This document shows, piece after piece, positions 1 to 6,878 of a stretch of DNA of 15,038 nucleotides. The position numbers and the translations under genes are program-made. Location of the stretch: positions 1-15,038 of the forward strand of contig JAQVML010000002.1 in the NCBI GenBank assembly GCA_028703645.1. Direction: 5' to 3'. Position 1 is the first letter of the stretch; each line of letters starts with the position of its first letter. The notes beneath the pieces are model-generated. The model saw only the letters and a program-made list of their open reading frames with translations. It ran no database searches and was not told where the DNA came from. The DNA is from Eubacteriales bacterium (lineage in GTDB: Bacteria; Bacillota; Clostridia; Christensenellales; CAG-138).

Positions 1-696
1 AGCACGATTTCGCGCGAGGCGGGGCATGTAATGTATACCTACGCGGGGCCGGAGATCGCCGTTGCCGCAACAAAATCGTATCTAACGCAGATCATTGTGA
101 TGTATCTCTGCGCGCTGGATCTTGCGCAAAAGCGCGGAACGATGACGGCGCAGCAGGTGAGCGAGCGACTCAAAGAGATGAGCCGTGTTCCCGCCGCGAT
201 GCAGAAGGTGCTCGACACCAAAGAGCAGATTCAGTTTTTTGCCAGCCGCTCGTTTGCGGTGAAGCATGTGTTCTTCATCGGCCGCGGACTCGATTATGCG
301 CTGGCGATGGAAGCCGCGTTAAAACTCAAGGAGATTTCCTACATTCACTCCGAGGCATATCCCGCGGGCGAACTCAAGCACGGAACCATCGCGTTGATTG
401 AGGATGGTTCGCTTGTCGTCGCCCTCGCAACCCAGCCGGAGTTGCAGGCGAAGGTCGCGAGCAATATGGAGGAAGTGCGCGTGCGCGGCGCGCATGTGCT
501 CGCCGTGACCAACGGCGTTTGGGAAGGCGCAAAAGGACACTCTCACGAACAATGGCAGATTGAACAGATGGACGAGACGCTCGCGCCGCTTTGCGCGATT
601 GTGCCCATGCAGCTACTGGCTTACTATCTCGCTGTACAGAAAGGATGCCCGGTGGACCAACCGCGCAATCTTGCAAAAAGCGTCACGGTGGAATAG
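1..696 (+). CDS. glmS: Glutamine--fructose-6-phosphate aminotransferase, C-terminal part (5' end outside window)
   Basis: GlmS makes glucosamine-6-phosphate from fructose-6-phosphate and glutamine, the first step of UDP-GlcNAc synthesis for peptidoglycan. The reading frame is open from base 1, so the gene starts upstream; the ATG at 31 is internal. The visible 231 residues are the end of the first SIS sugar-isomerase domain (SREAGH, then YTYAGPEIAVAATKSY) and the second SIS domain (GRGLDYALAMEAALKLKEIS, then EAYPAGELKHG). The protein ends in the family signature NLAKSVTVE, so the 3' end is intact. The N-terminal glutaminase domain is not seen. A terminator follows directly, so the gene ends its transcription unit. 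Any glmS ribozyme would lie upstream of the window. The identification is secure from the SIS motifs and the terminal signature. Confidence 0.96.
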   Translation, partial: STISREAGHVMYTYAGPEIAVAATKSYLTQIIVMYLCALDLAQKRGTMTAQQVSERLKEMSRVPAAMQKVLDTKEQIQFFASRSFAVKHVFFIGRGLDYALAMEAALKLKEISYIHSEAYPAGELKHGTIALIEDGSLVVALATQPELQAKVASNMEEVRVRGAHVLAVTNGVWEGAKGHSHEQWQIEQMDETLAPLCAIVPMQLLAYYLAVQKGCPVDQPRNLAKSVTVE

Positions 697-709
697 CCAC
701 CCTGTTTCA

Positions 710-739
710 CGCCCCTCTCAAAAAGGGGCGTTGCTTTTT
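710..739 (+). terminator. Rho-independent terminator after glmS
   Basis: A 7-bp stem (CGCCCCT at 710-716 with AGGGGCG at 724-730) closes a 7-base loop and is followed by TTGCTTTTT. It lies 14 bases after the glmS stop codon. Confidence 0.88.
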
Positions 740-890
740 GTTTGCAACACACTAATCCATTCAAAATGTGATCAGAAACTGCGCCCGTGATCGGGCTTGA
801 TTCAGTGTTTGATAAAATTCAGGAAGATTTGATTTAGGATTCAATTTGAAAAAATAAAACATAGAACGGAAGAGACACGGAGGAGATTGT

Positions 891-2492
891 ATGGCGAAGT
901 ATATTTTTGTGACAGGCGGCGTTGTATCGGGGCTTGGCAAAGGCATCACGGCGGCGTCGCTAGGAAGGCTGCTCAAGGCGCGCGGGCTGAAGGTTGCCGC
1001 GCAGAAGCTGGACCCCTATATCAACGTTGACCCGGGTACGATGAGCCCCTTTCAACACGGGGAAGTGTTTGTGACCGAGGACGGAGCCGAAACCGACCTC
1101 GATCTGGGACACTATGAGCGATTTATCGACGAGGATTTGAACCGGTTCTCCAACCTGACAACCGGCAAAGTCTACTGGAACATTCTCACCAACGAGCGCG
1201 CGGGCGCGTATCTGGGCGAGACCGTACAGGTCATTCCGCACGTGACAAACGAGATCAAGCGCTTTATCTACAGCGTTGCGGATGCGACGCATGCGGACGT
1301 GGTCATTACGGAGATCGGCGGCACGATCGGCGACATCGAGAGCCAGCCGTTCCTGGAGGCCATCCGTCAGGTCGGCCACGAGGTCGGGCCAAGCAACTGC
1401 CTCTTTATCCATGTCACGCTGGTGCCGTACCTTTCCGGCTCGAACGAGCATAAATCCAAACCAACCCAACACTCCGTCAAAGAATTACAATCCTCCGGCA
1501 TTACACCGAACATCATCGTTATGCGCGTGGATCGTCCTGTGGACGACAACCTCAAGCGCAAAATCGCGCTGTTCTGCAACGTGAAGCCCGACTGCGTCAT
1601 CGAAAACCTCACGGTGGAGACGCTCTATGAAGCGCCGATCATGCTGGAGCGGAACAACTTCTCCGAGGTGGTCTGCCGCGAGCTACAGCTCGATCTACCG
1701 CAGCCAAACCTGAAGGAATGGAATGAGATGCTGGATCGCGTGCGCAGCAGCAAAAAGCACGTTAAGATCGGCCTCGTGGGCAAGTATGTCAAGCTCCACG
1801 ACGCATATCTCTCCGTTGCGGAAGCCATGCGCCACGCGGGCTATGAAAACAGCGCGGTAGTTGAGATTGAGTGGATCGATTCGGAAGCCATCGACGCAAA
1901 GAACGTAAACGAAAAGCTCGCGGGACTGGACGGAATCGTGCTGCCCGGCGGTTTTGGCGTGCGCGGGGTAGAGGGCATGATTCAAACCGCGAAATATGCG
2001 CGCGAAAACAAGATTCCGTACCTTGGGTTATGCCTCGGCATGCAGATTGCGGTGATTGAATTTGCACGAAATGTTGCCGGTCTCTTCGGCGCAAACAGCG
2101 GCGAATTTGATGAAAACAGCCCGCATAAGGTGATTGACTTTATGCCGGATCAGTACGCGACCATCAACAAAGGCGGCACGATGCGCCTCGGAACCTATCC
2201 TTGCAAGGTGATGCCCGGCACTCTGCTGGACAAATGCTATGCGCAACCGTTGATTCACGAGCGGCACAGACACCGCTATGAATTCAACAACGATTATCGC
2301 GAACGCCTCACCGAAGCGGGGCTTGTCCTCTCCGGCGTTTCGCCGGACGAGCGCATCGTTGAAACGGTAGAGCTCAAGGATCACCCGTTCTACATCGGCG
2401 TTCAGTTCCATCCGGAATTCAAGAGCCGCCCGAACCGCGCGCATCCGCTCTTCAAAGGATTTGTCGCAGCTTCGCTAAAAAACAAAAAGTAA
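891..2492 (+). CDS. pyrG: CTP synthase (glutamine-hydrolysing)
   Basis: CTP synthase converts UTP to CTP with ATP and glutamine in the cytoplasm. The protein has 533 residues, the usual length for the family. The N-terminal synthetase domain begins with the P-loop stretch VTGGVVSGLGKGI (residues 8-20), then KLDPYINVDPGTM and GEVFVTEDGAETDLDLGHYE. The C-terminal class I glutaminase domain has the oxyanion segment LPGGFG, the nucleophile Cys381 in GLCLGMQ, and His507-Pro-Glu509 in QFHPE. All catalytic residues seem present. An ATG start at 891 follows GGAGGA (about 880-885). The gene has its own terminator after it and one before it (after glmS), so it is probably monocistronic. I see no convincing promoter in the AT-rich 740-880 stretch, nor the GGG start-site signature expected for pyrG attenuation by reiterative transcription. 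Confidence 0.98.
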   Translation: MAKYIFVTGGVVSGLGKGITAASLGRLLKARGLKVAAQKLDPYINVDPGTMSPFQHGEVFVTEDGAETDLDLGHYERFIDEDLNRFSNLTTGKVYWNILTNERAGAYLGETVQVIPHVTNEIKRFIYSVADATHADVVITEIGGTIGDIESQPFLEAIRQVGHEVGPSNCLFIHVTLVPYLSGSNEHKSKPTQHSVKELQSSGITPNIIVMRVDRPVDDNLKRKIALFCNVKPDCVIENLTVETLYEAPIMLERNNFSEVVCRELQLDLPQPNLKEWNEMLDRVRSSKKHVKIGLVGKYVKLHDAYLSVAEAMRHAGYENSAVVEIEWIDSEAIDAKNVNEKLAGLDGIVLPGGFGVRGVEGMIQTAKYARENKIPYLGLCLGMQIAVIEFARNVAGLFGANSGEFDENSPHKVIDFMPDQYATINKGGTMRLGTYPCKVMPGTLLDKCYAQPLIHERHRHRYEFNNDYRERLTEAGLVLSGVSPDERIVETVELKDHPFYIGVQFHPEFKSRPNRAHPLFKGFVAASLKNKK

Positions 2493-2518
2493 AACACTGC
2501 CTTCGTGCAATCAAGAAA

Positions 2519-2546
2519 CGTCTGCTCGGAAAAAGCGGGCGTTTTT
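2519..2546 (+). terminator. Rho-independent terminator after pyrG
   Basis: CGTCTGCT (2519-2526) pairs with AGCGGGCG (2534-2541), including two G-T pairs, over a 7-base loop. TTTTT follows at 2542-2546, and a further T-run lies at about 2554-2560. Confidence 0.85.
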
Positions 2547-2615
2547 GTTGCGGTTTTTTATCATTCGCGGTAACATAAAAAGCAGTCGATCGATTCGGCA
2601 GAAACAGGAGACAAA

Positions 2616-3209
2616 ATGCAGACATCTGGTAAAAAGCTATTCTCGGTATTCGAACTCTATCAAATCATGACGCTCGCGTTTCGCTCGATTCCGCTGTTGA
2701 AAAAAGCGAAAGCTGCGGGCAAGATGAACAAGGCGTTTTTGGAGCGCATCATGCTCGCTGTGACGGAAGTCAACGGCTGCGCCATGTGCTCGTATTATCA
2801 CACAAAGGTTGCGCTGGAAGAAGGATTCAGCGCGGAGGAGATTCGCGCCATGCTGGGCGGCAGCTTTGCCGACGTTCCGAAGGGAGAACTCTCCGGCGTG
2901 CTGTTTGCGCAACATTATGCGGATCAGCGCGGAAAACCTGCGCGCGAAAGTTGGGCGCGAATCGTTGAGGAATACGGCGAAACGGGCGCATACGGCATTC
3001 TTGCGGTCACGCGCATGATCATGATGGGCAACGCGACGGGGATTCCCTCCGGCTCGTTTCTGCTGCGTTTTCGCGGCAAAGCGGACCCAAGGAGCAACGT
3101 GTTTTATGAACTGCTGATGATGATTGCGATGATCGTATATTTGCCTTTAACCGGCTTAACTGCGCTCGTGCTCAACCTGGTAAAAGCGCCGATTTTACGC
3201 TTTTCATAA
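2616..3209 (+). CDS. AhpD-like carboxymuconolactone decarboxylase family protein
   Basis: A 197-residue protein of the CMD/AhpD fold. Glu43, Cys55, Cys58 and His62 (Glu-x11-Cys-x2-Cys-x3-His, within NGCAMCSYYH) reproduce the proton-relay and redox-Cys arrangement of AhpD alkylhydroperoxidases. It is therefore likely a thiol-disulfide-active peroxidase or reductase partner rather than a true decarboxylase. Residues about 160-190 (VFYELLMMIAMIVYLPLTGL and on) are strongly hydrophobic and could be a C-terminal membrane helix, which is not usual for AhpD. The start at 2616 follows ACAGGAGAC (2604-2612). Terminators lie on both sides, so it is probably a single-gene unit. No AhpC or reductase partner is adjacent. 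The family call is strong; the physiological substrate is unknown. Confidence 0.85.
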   Translation: MQTSGKKLFSVFELYQIMTLAFRSIPLLKKAKAAGKMNKAFLERIMLAVTEVNGCAMCSYYHTKVALEEGFSAEEIRAMLGGSFADVPKGELSGVLFAQHYADQRGKPARESWARIVEEYGETGAYGILAVTRMIMMGNATGIPSGSFLLRFRGKADPRSNVFYELLMMIAMIVYLPLTGLTALVLNLVKAPILRFS

Positions 3210-3229
3210 ACAGAGACGAAAGCAACAAA

Positions 3230-3267
3230 AACAGGCACACGACAAAAAATCGCGTGCCTGTTTTTTT
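3230..3267. terminator. Bidirectional terminator between convergent genes
   Basis: A 13-bp stem with one mismatch (arms 3230-3242 and 3250-3262) encloses a 7-base loop. It has T-runs on the plus strand (3261-3267) and, through the A-runs on its left side, on the minus strand. It separates the AhpD-like gene (+) from the ThiF-like gene (-). Confidence 0.88.
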
Positions 3268-3274
3268 CTGTGCG

Positions 3275-3991
3275 TTAAGAACAAACGGAACAGTTTGAAT
3301 TCTTAGAAATCGCAACAAACTCCGTCGTCATGCTGCTTCCATCAAAGAGCAACATGCGCCCGTCGGTGGGGTTCGGAAGCCCCAGCAAGAGATTCGCCGC
3401 GGACTGCGCCTCCAGCGCGGAGATCGCGGAGACAATCGGCGCAAAACTGGGAACCGGGGAGGACTGCTCTGGAGCGGTATCTCCGTAATAGCAGGCAAGA
3501 CACGCGGTTTTGCCGGGGCGATAGGTATAGACGGAGCCGTTTAGCCCGTGAACGCCCGCGTCTACCAGCGGAACGCAGGTTTGTACACACGCGAGGTTGA
3601 CGATCAGCCGGGATTCGATTGAATCCACCGCGAGCAAAACTAGATCGTAACGCGGCACCAGCTTTAAGGCGGTTTCCTGCGTGAGGAAGAACGCGTGCGG
3701 TTCAAGGACTAACTCCGGCGCAAAGGCGCGGAGTTTTTCATAGGCGGACTGTGCCTTGTTTCTGCCGATATCGTCCGGCGTGTGGAGATATTGACGGTTG
3801 AGGTTGGAAAGCGAAACATCGTCTCCATCGCAAAAGCCGACTCGGCCGACGCCGATGCCGCAAAGGGCATATAGCAGCGTGGAGCCTAACCCGCCGCAGC
3901 CAACGACCAGCGCCGACGAAGCGGAGAGCTTCGCTTGACCCGATTCCCCGATTTGCGGCAACAACATCTGCCGCTCAAATCTGGTGTTCAT
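3275..3991 (-). CDS. ThiF/MoeB/HesA family adenylyltransferase
   Basis: This family activates the C-terminal Gly-Gly of a ubiquitin-like sulfur carrier (MoaD, ThiS and relatives) as an acyl-adenylate. The 238-residue protein has the nucleotide-binding GCGGLG (31-36), the DGDDVSLSNLNRQ segment (55-67) with the ATP-contacting Asn-Arg-Gln, Lys79 in GRNKA, and Asp123. A structural zinc site is complete: Cys164/Cys167 (CLAC) and Cys234/Cys237 (CSVC) at the very C-terminus. No rhodanese domain is fused. The start is 6 bases after the alcohol dehydrogenase stop with no clear ribosome site, which suggests translational coupling. No carrier protein is visible nearby, so MoeB, ThiF or another role cannot be separated. 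The selenium/molybdenum genes at 13008-15038 make a molybdopterin link possible, but that is inference. Confidence 0.87.
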   Translation of the reverse strand: MNTRFERQMLLPQIGESGQAKLSASSALVVGCGGLGSTLLYALCGIGVGRVGFCDGDDVSLSNLNRQYLHTPDDIGRNKAQSAYEKLRAFAPELVLEPHAFFLTQETALKLVPRYDLVLLAVDSIESRLIVNLACVQTCVPLVDAGVHGLNGSVYTYRPGKTACLACYYGDTAPEQSSPVPSFAPIVSAISALEAQSAANLLLGLPNPTDGRMLLFDGSSMTTEFVAISKNSNCSVCS

Positions 3992-3997
3992 TTGCGG

Positions 3998-5203
3998 TTA
4001 CGCGCGAATATCTTGAATCAGCGCGGTAAACTCCGGCTCGTGCCAAAGCACGGGCACGGGGTAGATCGGGTTTGCTTCTTTCATCGCCCACTGGATCATC
4101 TGCGGGATGTCCTTATCCTGAATGAAGTCAAATTTCTCCTGAATCTTCATGTCCGCGTTCATGCGGCGGATTTCGCGGAGAAACGCTTTTGCCTTCTCCT
4201 CGTCGTCCTTGCCGTTGATGCCGACCGCTTCGGCAAGGCGCGCGAGTTTATAGTAGACGGCTGGGCCAAAGTGCTCCATCACATAGGGCAATATCACCGC
4301 ATGGGCGAGCCCGTGCGGGGTTCCGTAAAGGCCGCCCAGCGTATGCGCAACACCGTGTACATAACCTGCGCAAGCGCGGGTAAACGCGGCGCCGCCGTAA
4401 AAGGCCGCAAGCTGCATGTTGTAGCGTGCGGTTACGTCGCTTCCGTCCTTGTAGACCTTTTCCAAGTTCTCAAAGATCAGCTTGACGGCTTCTACCGCGA
4501 GCTTGTCAGTCGATTTTGGTGCAAACAGATTGGTATAGGCTTCCACGGCGTGGGTGAGCGCATCCATGCCCGTTGTGCTCGTAATATGCGGCGGTAGGCC
4601 GACGGTGAGTTCGGGGTCAAGCACTGCGTAACGCGGAATCAGGCAAAGATCCTGAACGGCATATTTATGATGTGTTGCGCGGTCGGTCACCACAGCGGCG
4701 ATGGTCGTCTCGGAACCGGTGCCTGCAGTTGTCGGAACGGCGAATAGCGGCGGAAGTTTCTTGAGCACGCGCAGTGTGCCGCCCATCTGCGCTACGCTCT
4801 GGCGGGGTTTTACCACGCGTGCGCCCGCTGCTTTTGCACAATCCATTGAGGAGCCGCCGCCGAACGCGACGATGCCTTCGCACTGATGATCGACATAGAG
4901 CTTGCGCGCGGCTTCGATGTTTTCAATCGAGGGATTCGGTTCGACGCCGTCGTAGACAATGCCTTCCAGCCCCGCTTCGTCGCAGGCCGCGAAAAACGAA
5001 TCCAACAGGCCGAGCTTTCGCAACACGGAGTCGGTGACAATCAGCACACGATTAACGCCCTTGCTCTTGATGAACGACGGGAGCTTTTTGATGCTGCCCG
5101 GGCCGCTGAGCAGCTCCGGCTGACGCCAGGGCATGAGATACATGCATGAAGTGAGCACAAACTGAAACACACGGTACCAGAGTTTCTTCAACGTCCAAAG
5201 CAT
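3998..5203 (-). CDS. Iron-containing (group III) alcohol dehydrogenase
   Basis: An NAD(P)-dependent alcohol/aldehyde oxidoreductase of the FucO/AdhB type, 401 residues. Nucleotide-binding motifs are GGGSSMD (115-121) and PTTAGTGSE (157-165). The four metal ligands match the family spacing: Asp214, His218, His283 and His297 (Asp-x3-His, then two His 14 apart). The first 20-25 residues (WTLKKLWYRVFQFVLTSCMY) form a hydrophobic N-terminal extension over the common core; it could associate with membrane or bind a partner. The start at 5203 follows GGAGG with a 9-base spacer. The promoter at 5263-5291 drives it, with the ThiF-like gene as second cistron. The substrate is unknown. The nearby glycyl-radical operon could produce an aldehyde or alcohol substrate, but nothing in the sequence proves that link. 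Confidence 0.93.
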   Translation of the reverse strand: MLWTLKKLWYRVFQFVLTSCMYLMPWRQPELLSGPGSIKKLPSFIKSKGVNRVLIVTDSVLRKLGLLDSFFAACDEAGLEGIVYDGVEPNPSIENIEAARKLYVDHQCEGIVAFGGGSSMDCAKAAGARVVKPRQSVAQMGGTLRVLKKLPPLFAVPTTAGTGSETTIAAVVTDRATHHKYAVQDLCLIPRYAVLDPELTVGLPPHITSTTGMDALTHAVEAYTNLFAPKSTDKLAVEAVKLIFENLEKVYKDGSDVTARYNMQLAAFYGGAAFTRACAGYVHGVAHTLGGLYGTPHGLAHAVILPYVMEHFGPAVYYKLARLAEAVGINGKDDEEKAKAFLREIRRMNADMKIQEKFDFIQDKDIPQMIQWAMKEANPIYPVPVLWHEPEFTALIQDIRA

Positions 5204-5262
5204 GGTGTCGCGCCTCCAAATTTCATTAAAATCGATGTTAAATTGAGTGAACTGTTTCTAAC

Positions 5263-5291
5263 ATTGTAGCATGTTGCGCGTATCGCCGCAA
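5263..5291 (-). promoter_or_regulatory. Sigma-A-type promoter for the alcohol dehydrogenase operon
   Basis: Read on the minus strand: -35 TTGCGG (5286-5291), a 17-base spacer, then -10 TACAAT (5263-5268), preceded by TGC as an extended -10. The leader to the start codon is about 55 bases. Confidence 0.7.
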
Positions 5292-5470
5292 TCAACCTGC
5301 AATGCAAAAAACAACTGCTGTTCATTAAATATGGTTTTATCATACAAAAAGCATCTGGTTTTGTCCACTGATAGAATACGTTGTAAACAATAAATTTTAT
5401 TGGAAATAGAATTTTATAAAAATAGATAATGCTGTTGTTTCTGAAAAATACCGGAAATGATGTATATACA

Positions 5471-5510
5471 AAAAGTCGTAAAAACGCGAAAAAAGTCGTT
5501 TAATCTCGAA
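5471..5510 (+). promoter_or_regulatory. Phased direct repeats AAAAGTCGT, possible operator
   Basis: AAAAGTCGT occurs at 5471-5479 and again at 5491-5499, exactly 20 bases apart (about two helical turns), and TCTCGAA follows at 5504-5510. TCTCGAA differs at one base, and AGTCGTA/AGTCGTT at two and three bases, from the Spo0A box TGTCGAA. They sit about 80-120 bases upstream of a gene encoding a Spo0A-type DNA-binding domain, so autoregulation is possible. This is weak evidence. Confidence 0.3.
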
Positions 5511-5524
5511 GAATAGCGGAACCG

Positions 5525-5553
5525 TTGAAATTTGTTATTTTGTAGATTAATGT
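5525..5553 (+). promoter_or_regulatory. Weak candidate promoter for the Spo0A-domain gene
   Basis: TTGAAA at 5525-5530 is followed after 17 bases by TAATGT at 5548-5553. The -10 matches poorly (3 of 6), so it may need an activator, another sigma factor, or may not be the real promoter. Confidence 0.25.
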
Positions 5554-5590
5554 CTGTTTATTGGTGAAATTTGACAGGGAGGACAATCAT

Positions 5591-5917
5591 ATGAGGTCAA
5601 AAATCGATCAAGAGCTACTCAGGCTCGGTGCGCCAACAGGCAGGCTCGGATATGTGCAGATGGCAATGACGCTCGAACTGATCATGCAGGAGGAGCAGGT
5701 GACCAGCACAACCCGCGTACTGTATCCGAAAGTGGCGGAGCGCTGCAACACCAAGCCCGCGCGCATCGAGCGAAACGTTCGCGAAGAGATCAAGGCAATT
5801 TGGAACTTCGGCAACCAGAAGCGCCTCGACCAGCTTTTCATCAATCGCGGAAAGTACCCGCCGGGGAACAAGGAGTTTTTATACACCATTGCGCGATATC
5901 TGCAACAAAACGGTTAA
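5591..5917 (+). CDS. Stand-alone Spo0A C-terminal (DNA-binding) domain protein
   Basis: A 108-residue protein that aligns along its whole length with the effector domain of the sporulation master regulator Spo0A. Shared features are Leu-Gly-x-Pro then Gly-Tyr (12-21), VLYP (43-46, as in T-K-VLYP of Spo0A), and the recognition-helix pattern N-T-x-x-x-R-x-E-R-x-x-R (53-64, with Arg58, Glu60, Arg61, Arg64), then Trp71 and the GN motif. The base-contacting Arg-x-Glu-Arg core is kept, so it probably binds a Spo0A-box-like site. It has no receiver domain, so it cannot be controlled by phosphorylation like true Spo0A. The ATG at 5591 has AGGGAGGA (5576-5583) at a 7-base spacing; the in-frame TTG at 5561 lies upstream of that site and is rejected. 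A terminator follows. Its targets and role (sporulation or another programme) are unknown. Confidence 0.85.
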   Translation: MRSKIDQELLRLGAPTGRLGYVQMAMTLELIMQEEQVTSTTRVLYPKVAERCNTKPARIERNVREEIKAIWNFGNQKRLDQLFINRGKYPPGNKEFLYTIARYLQQNG

Positions 5918-5939
5918 CGCCGGATCGCGTGGAAATAAG

Positions 5940-5965
5940 AAGCGGAGGAGCAATCCTCCGCTTTT
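5940..5965. terminator. Bidirectional terminator, convergent genes
   Basis: A perfect 10-bp stem (AAGCGGAGGA 5940-5949 with TCCTCCGCTT 5954-5963) around GCAA, with TTTT on the plus strand. The minus strand also ends in a short T-containing tract. It separates the Spo0A-domain gene from the split-barrel gene. Confidence 0.85.
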
Positions 5966-5981
5966 GTGATCGTGGTGCTCG

Positions 5982-6806
5982 TTAAAACGAACGAATCGGC
6001 TCTATCGTTTCGCTGCGCGGGTAGACATACTCCATCTTTGGTGGCATGGAGTTGTAGACGCGTTCAATCTCCAAGATTCCCTTCGAAAAACGTCCTTTGA
6101 CCAAAACGCTCTCCATCTTGAGATTGAGGCAGAGGATTGCGGCCTTCGCGCCTTCGGGAATTTGTTGAAGCTGCTTTCCAAACGGAACGCTGCTGAGCAC
6201 GATGCGATCCGCGCCCGCACTGGTTGCCTGCACGACGGGGAAGAGCTGCGCCTCGCCGCGTTTATCGTAATAACAGAGAAACTTTAGTGAATCCAGCTGC
6301 GAAAAGAGCTGCTGACCTACAAACGGCAGCGCGTTCTTCTCGCTTCGGCGTAAAAACAGCGCCTTGATGCGCGAGAGAATCGCGCCAACAACGATTGCAC
6401 CAATCGGCAATGATTTCATTGCGCTGATGCGCTCCAGATTGAGGTAAAACACGCGATAGAACCCCATGTAGGAGTTATAGCGAAAGAGTGGTTTGTTGTT
6501 GTATAGGTCAAATTCGTGCCCGGTGTTCGCGCTGTGTGTATACGTTGCGTTGCCGGAGAGATATTTTTTGTCCGCGCTGAGCACGAGGAAACCAACATTC
6601 GGGCGATCCATGATAAAGCGCTTGCTCAGCCCCGCGGAGAATTGCCCAAATGTCAGCGAACGATCATCCAACGCCTGAATGGAAGAGATAAACGACAGGT
6701 GCGGATAACCGCTCTCGTCCTCGGTGGCGAGAACGCCAACCTTGCTGTCGCAGTCCATCATCGTAATGGCGGAATCGTCAATCCGGTCAAAATAGTCTTG
6801 TTTCAT
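5982..6806 (-). CDS. Tandem split-barrel (PNPOx-like) protein, likely flavin-binding
   Basis: A 274-residue protein with two pyridoxamine-phosphate-oxidase-like split barrels. The first (about 20-127) starts KVGVLATEDESGYPHLSFIS, continues with SLTFGQF, and has SGNATY. The second (about 172-260) has LCYYDKRGEAQLFPVV, IVLSSVPFGKQL, and ends near MESVLVKGRF. Between them is a hydrophobic stretch (LPIGAIVVGAIL, 133-144). Members bind FMN, F420 or heme and often act as reductases or oxidases; neither cofactor nor substrate can be read here. The ATG at 6806 has GGAGGA (6815-6820) with 8-base spacing; a TTG start at 6827 would place that site inside the gene. It lies 72 bases after the activase gene, same strand, and is probably the third gene of the glycyl-radical unit. 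Confidence 0.75.
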   Translation of the reverse strand: MKQDYFDRIDDSAITMMDCDSKVGVLATEDESGYPHLSFISSIQALDDRSLTFGQFSAGLSKRFIMDRPNVGFLVLSADKKYLSGNATYTHSANTGHEFDLYNNKPLFRYNSYMGFYRVFYLNLERISAMKSLPIGAIVVGAILSRIKALFLRRSEKNALPFVGQQLFSQLDSLKFLCYYDKRGEAQLFPVVQATSAGADRIVLSSVPFGKQLQQIPEGAKAAILCLNLKMESVLVKGRFSKGILEIERVYNSMPPKMEYVYPRSETIEPIRSF

Positions 6807-6878
6807 ACGCTCATTCCTCCGAACCAAACTCGTTCAATCACGCAACAAACAGAAATGAAAAACAAACAAAGATGGAAT

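Larger units (their letters stand above)
5204..5590. other. AT-rich divergent intergenic region (387 bases)
   Basis: This is by far the most AT-rich stretch of the window and holds no credible gene. It carries the minus-strand promoter at 5263-5291 for the alcohol dehydrogenase, a perfect 7-1-7 palindrome at 5388-5402 (CAATAAA, T, TTTATTG), the 20-base-phased repeats at 5471-5510, and the signals upstream of the Spo0A-domain gene. Palindromes of that size are not rare in AT-rich DNA, so only the promoter is called firmly. Confidence 0.6.

Noticed and set aside
740..890. Promoter or attenuator for pyrG
   Set aside because: Several TTGATA/TTGATT and TAAAAT-like words occur, but none has proper spacing, and no initial G-run for reiterative transcription control is seen.
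960..1472. 170-codon minus-strand frame inside pyrG
   Set aside because: It is fully antisense to conserved pyrG sequence and has no ribosome site or recognisable domain.
3935..4597. 220-codon plus-strand frame opposite the alcohol dehydrogenase
   Set aside because: The minus-strand gene has all catalytic motifs; this frame has none.
5561..5590. TTG at 5561 as start of the Spo0A-domain gene
   Set aside because: The AGGGAGGA ribosome site lies inside this extension and is correctly spaced for the ATG at 5591.
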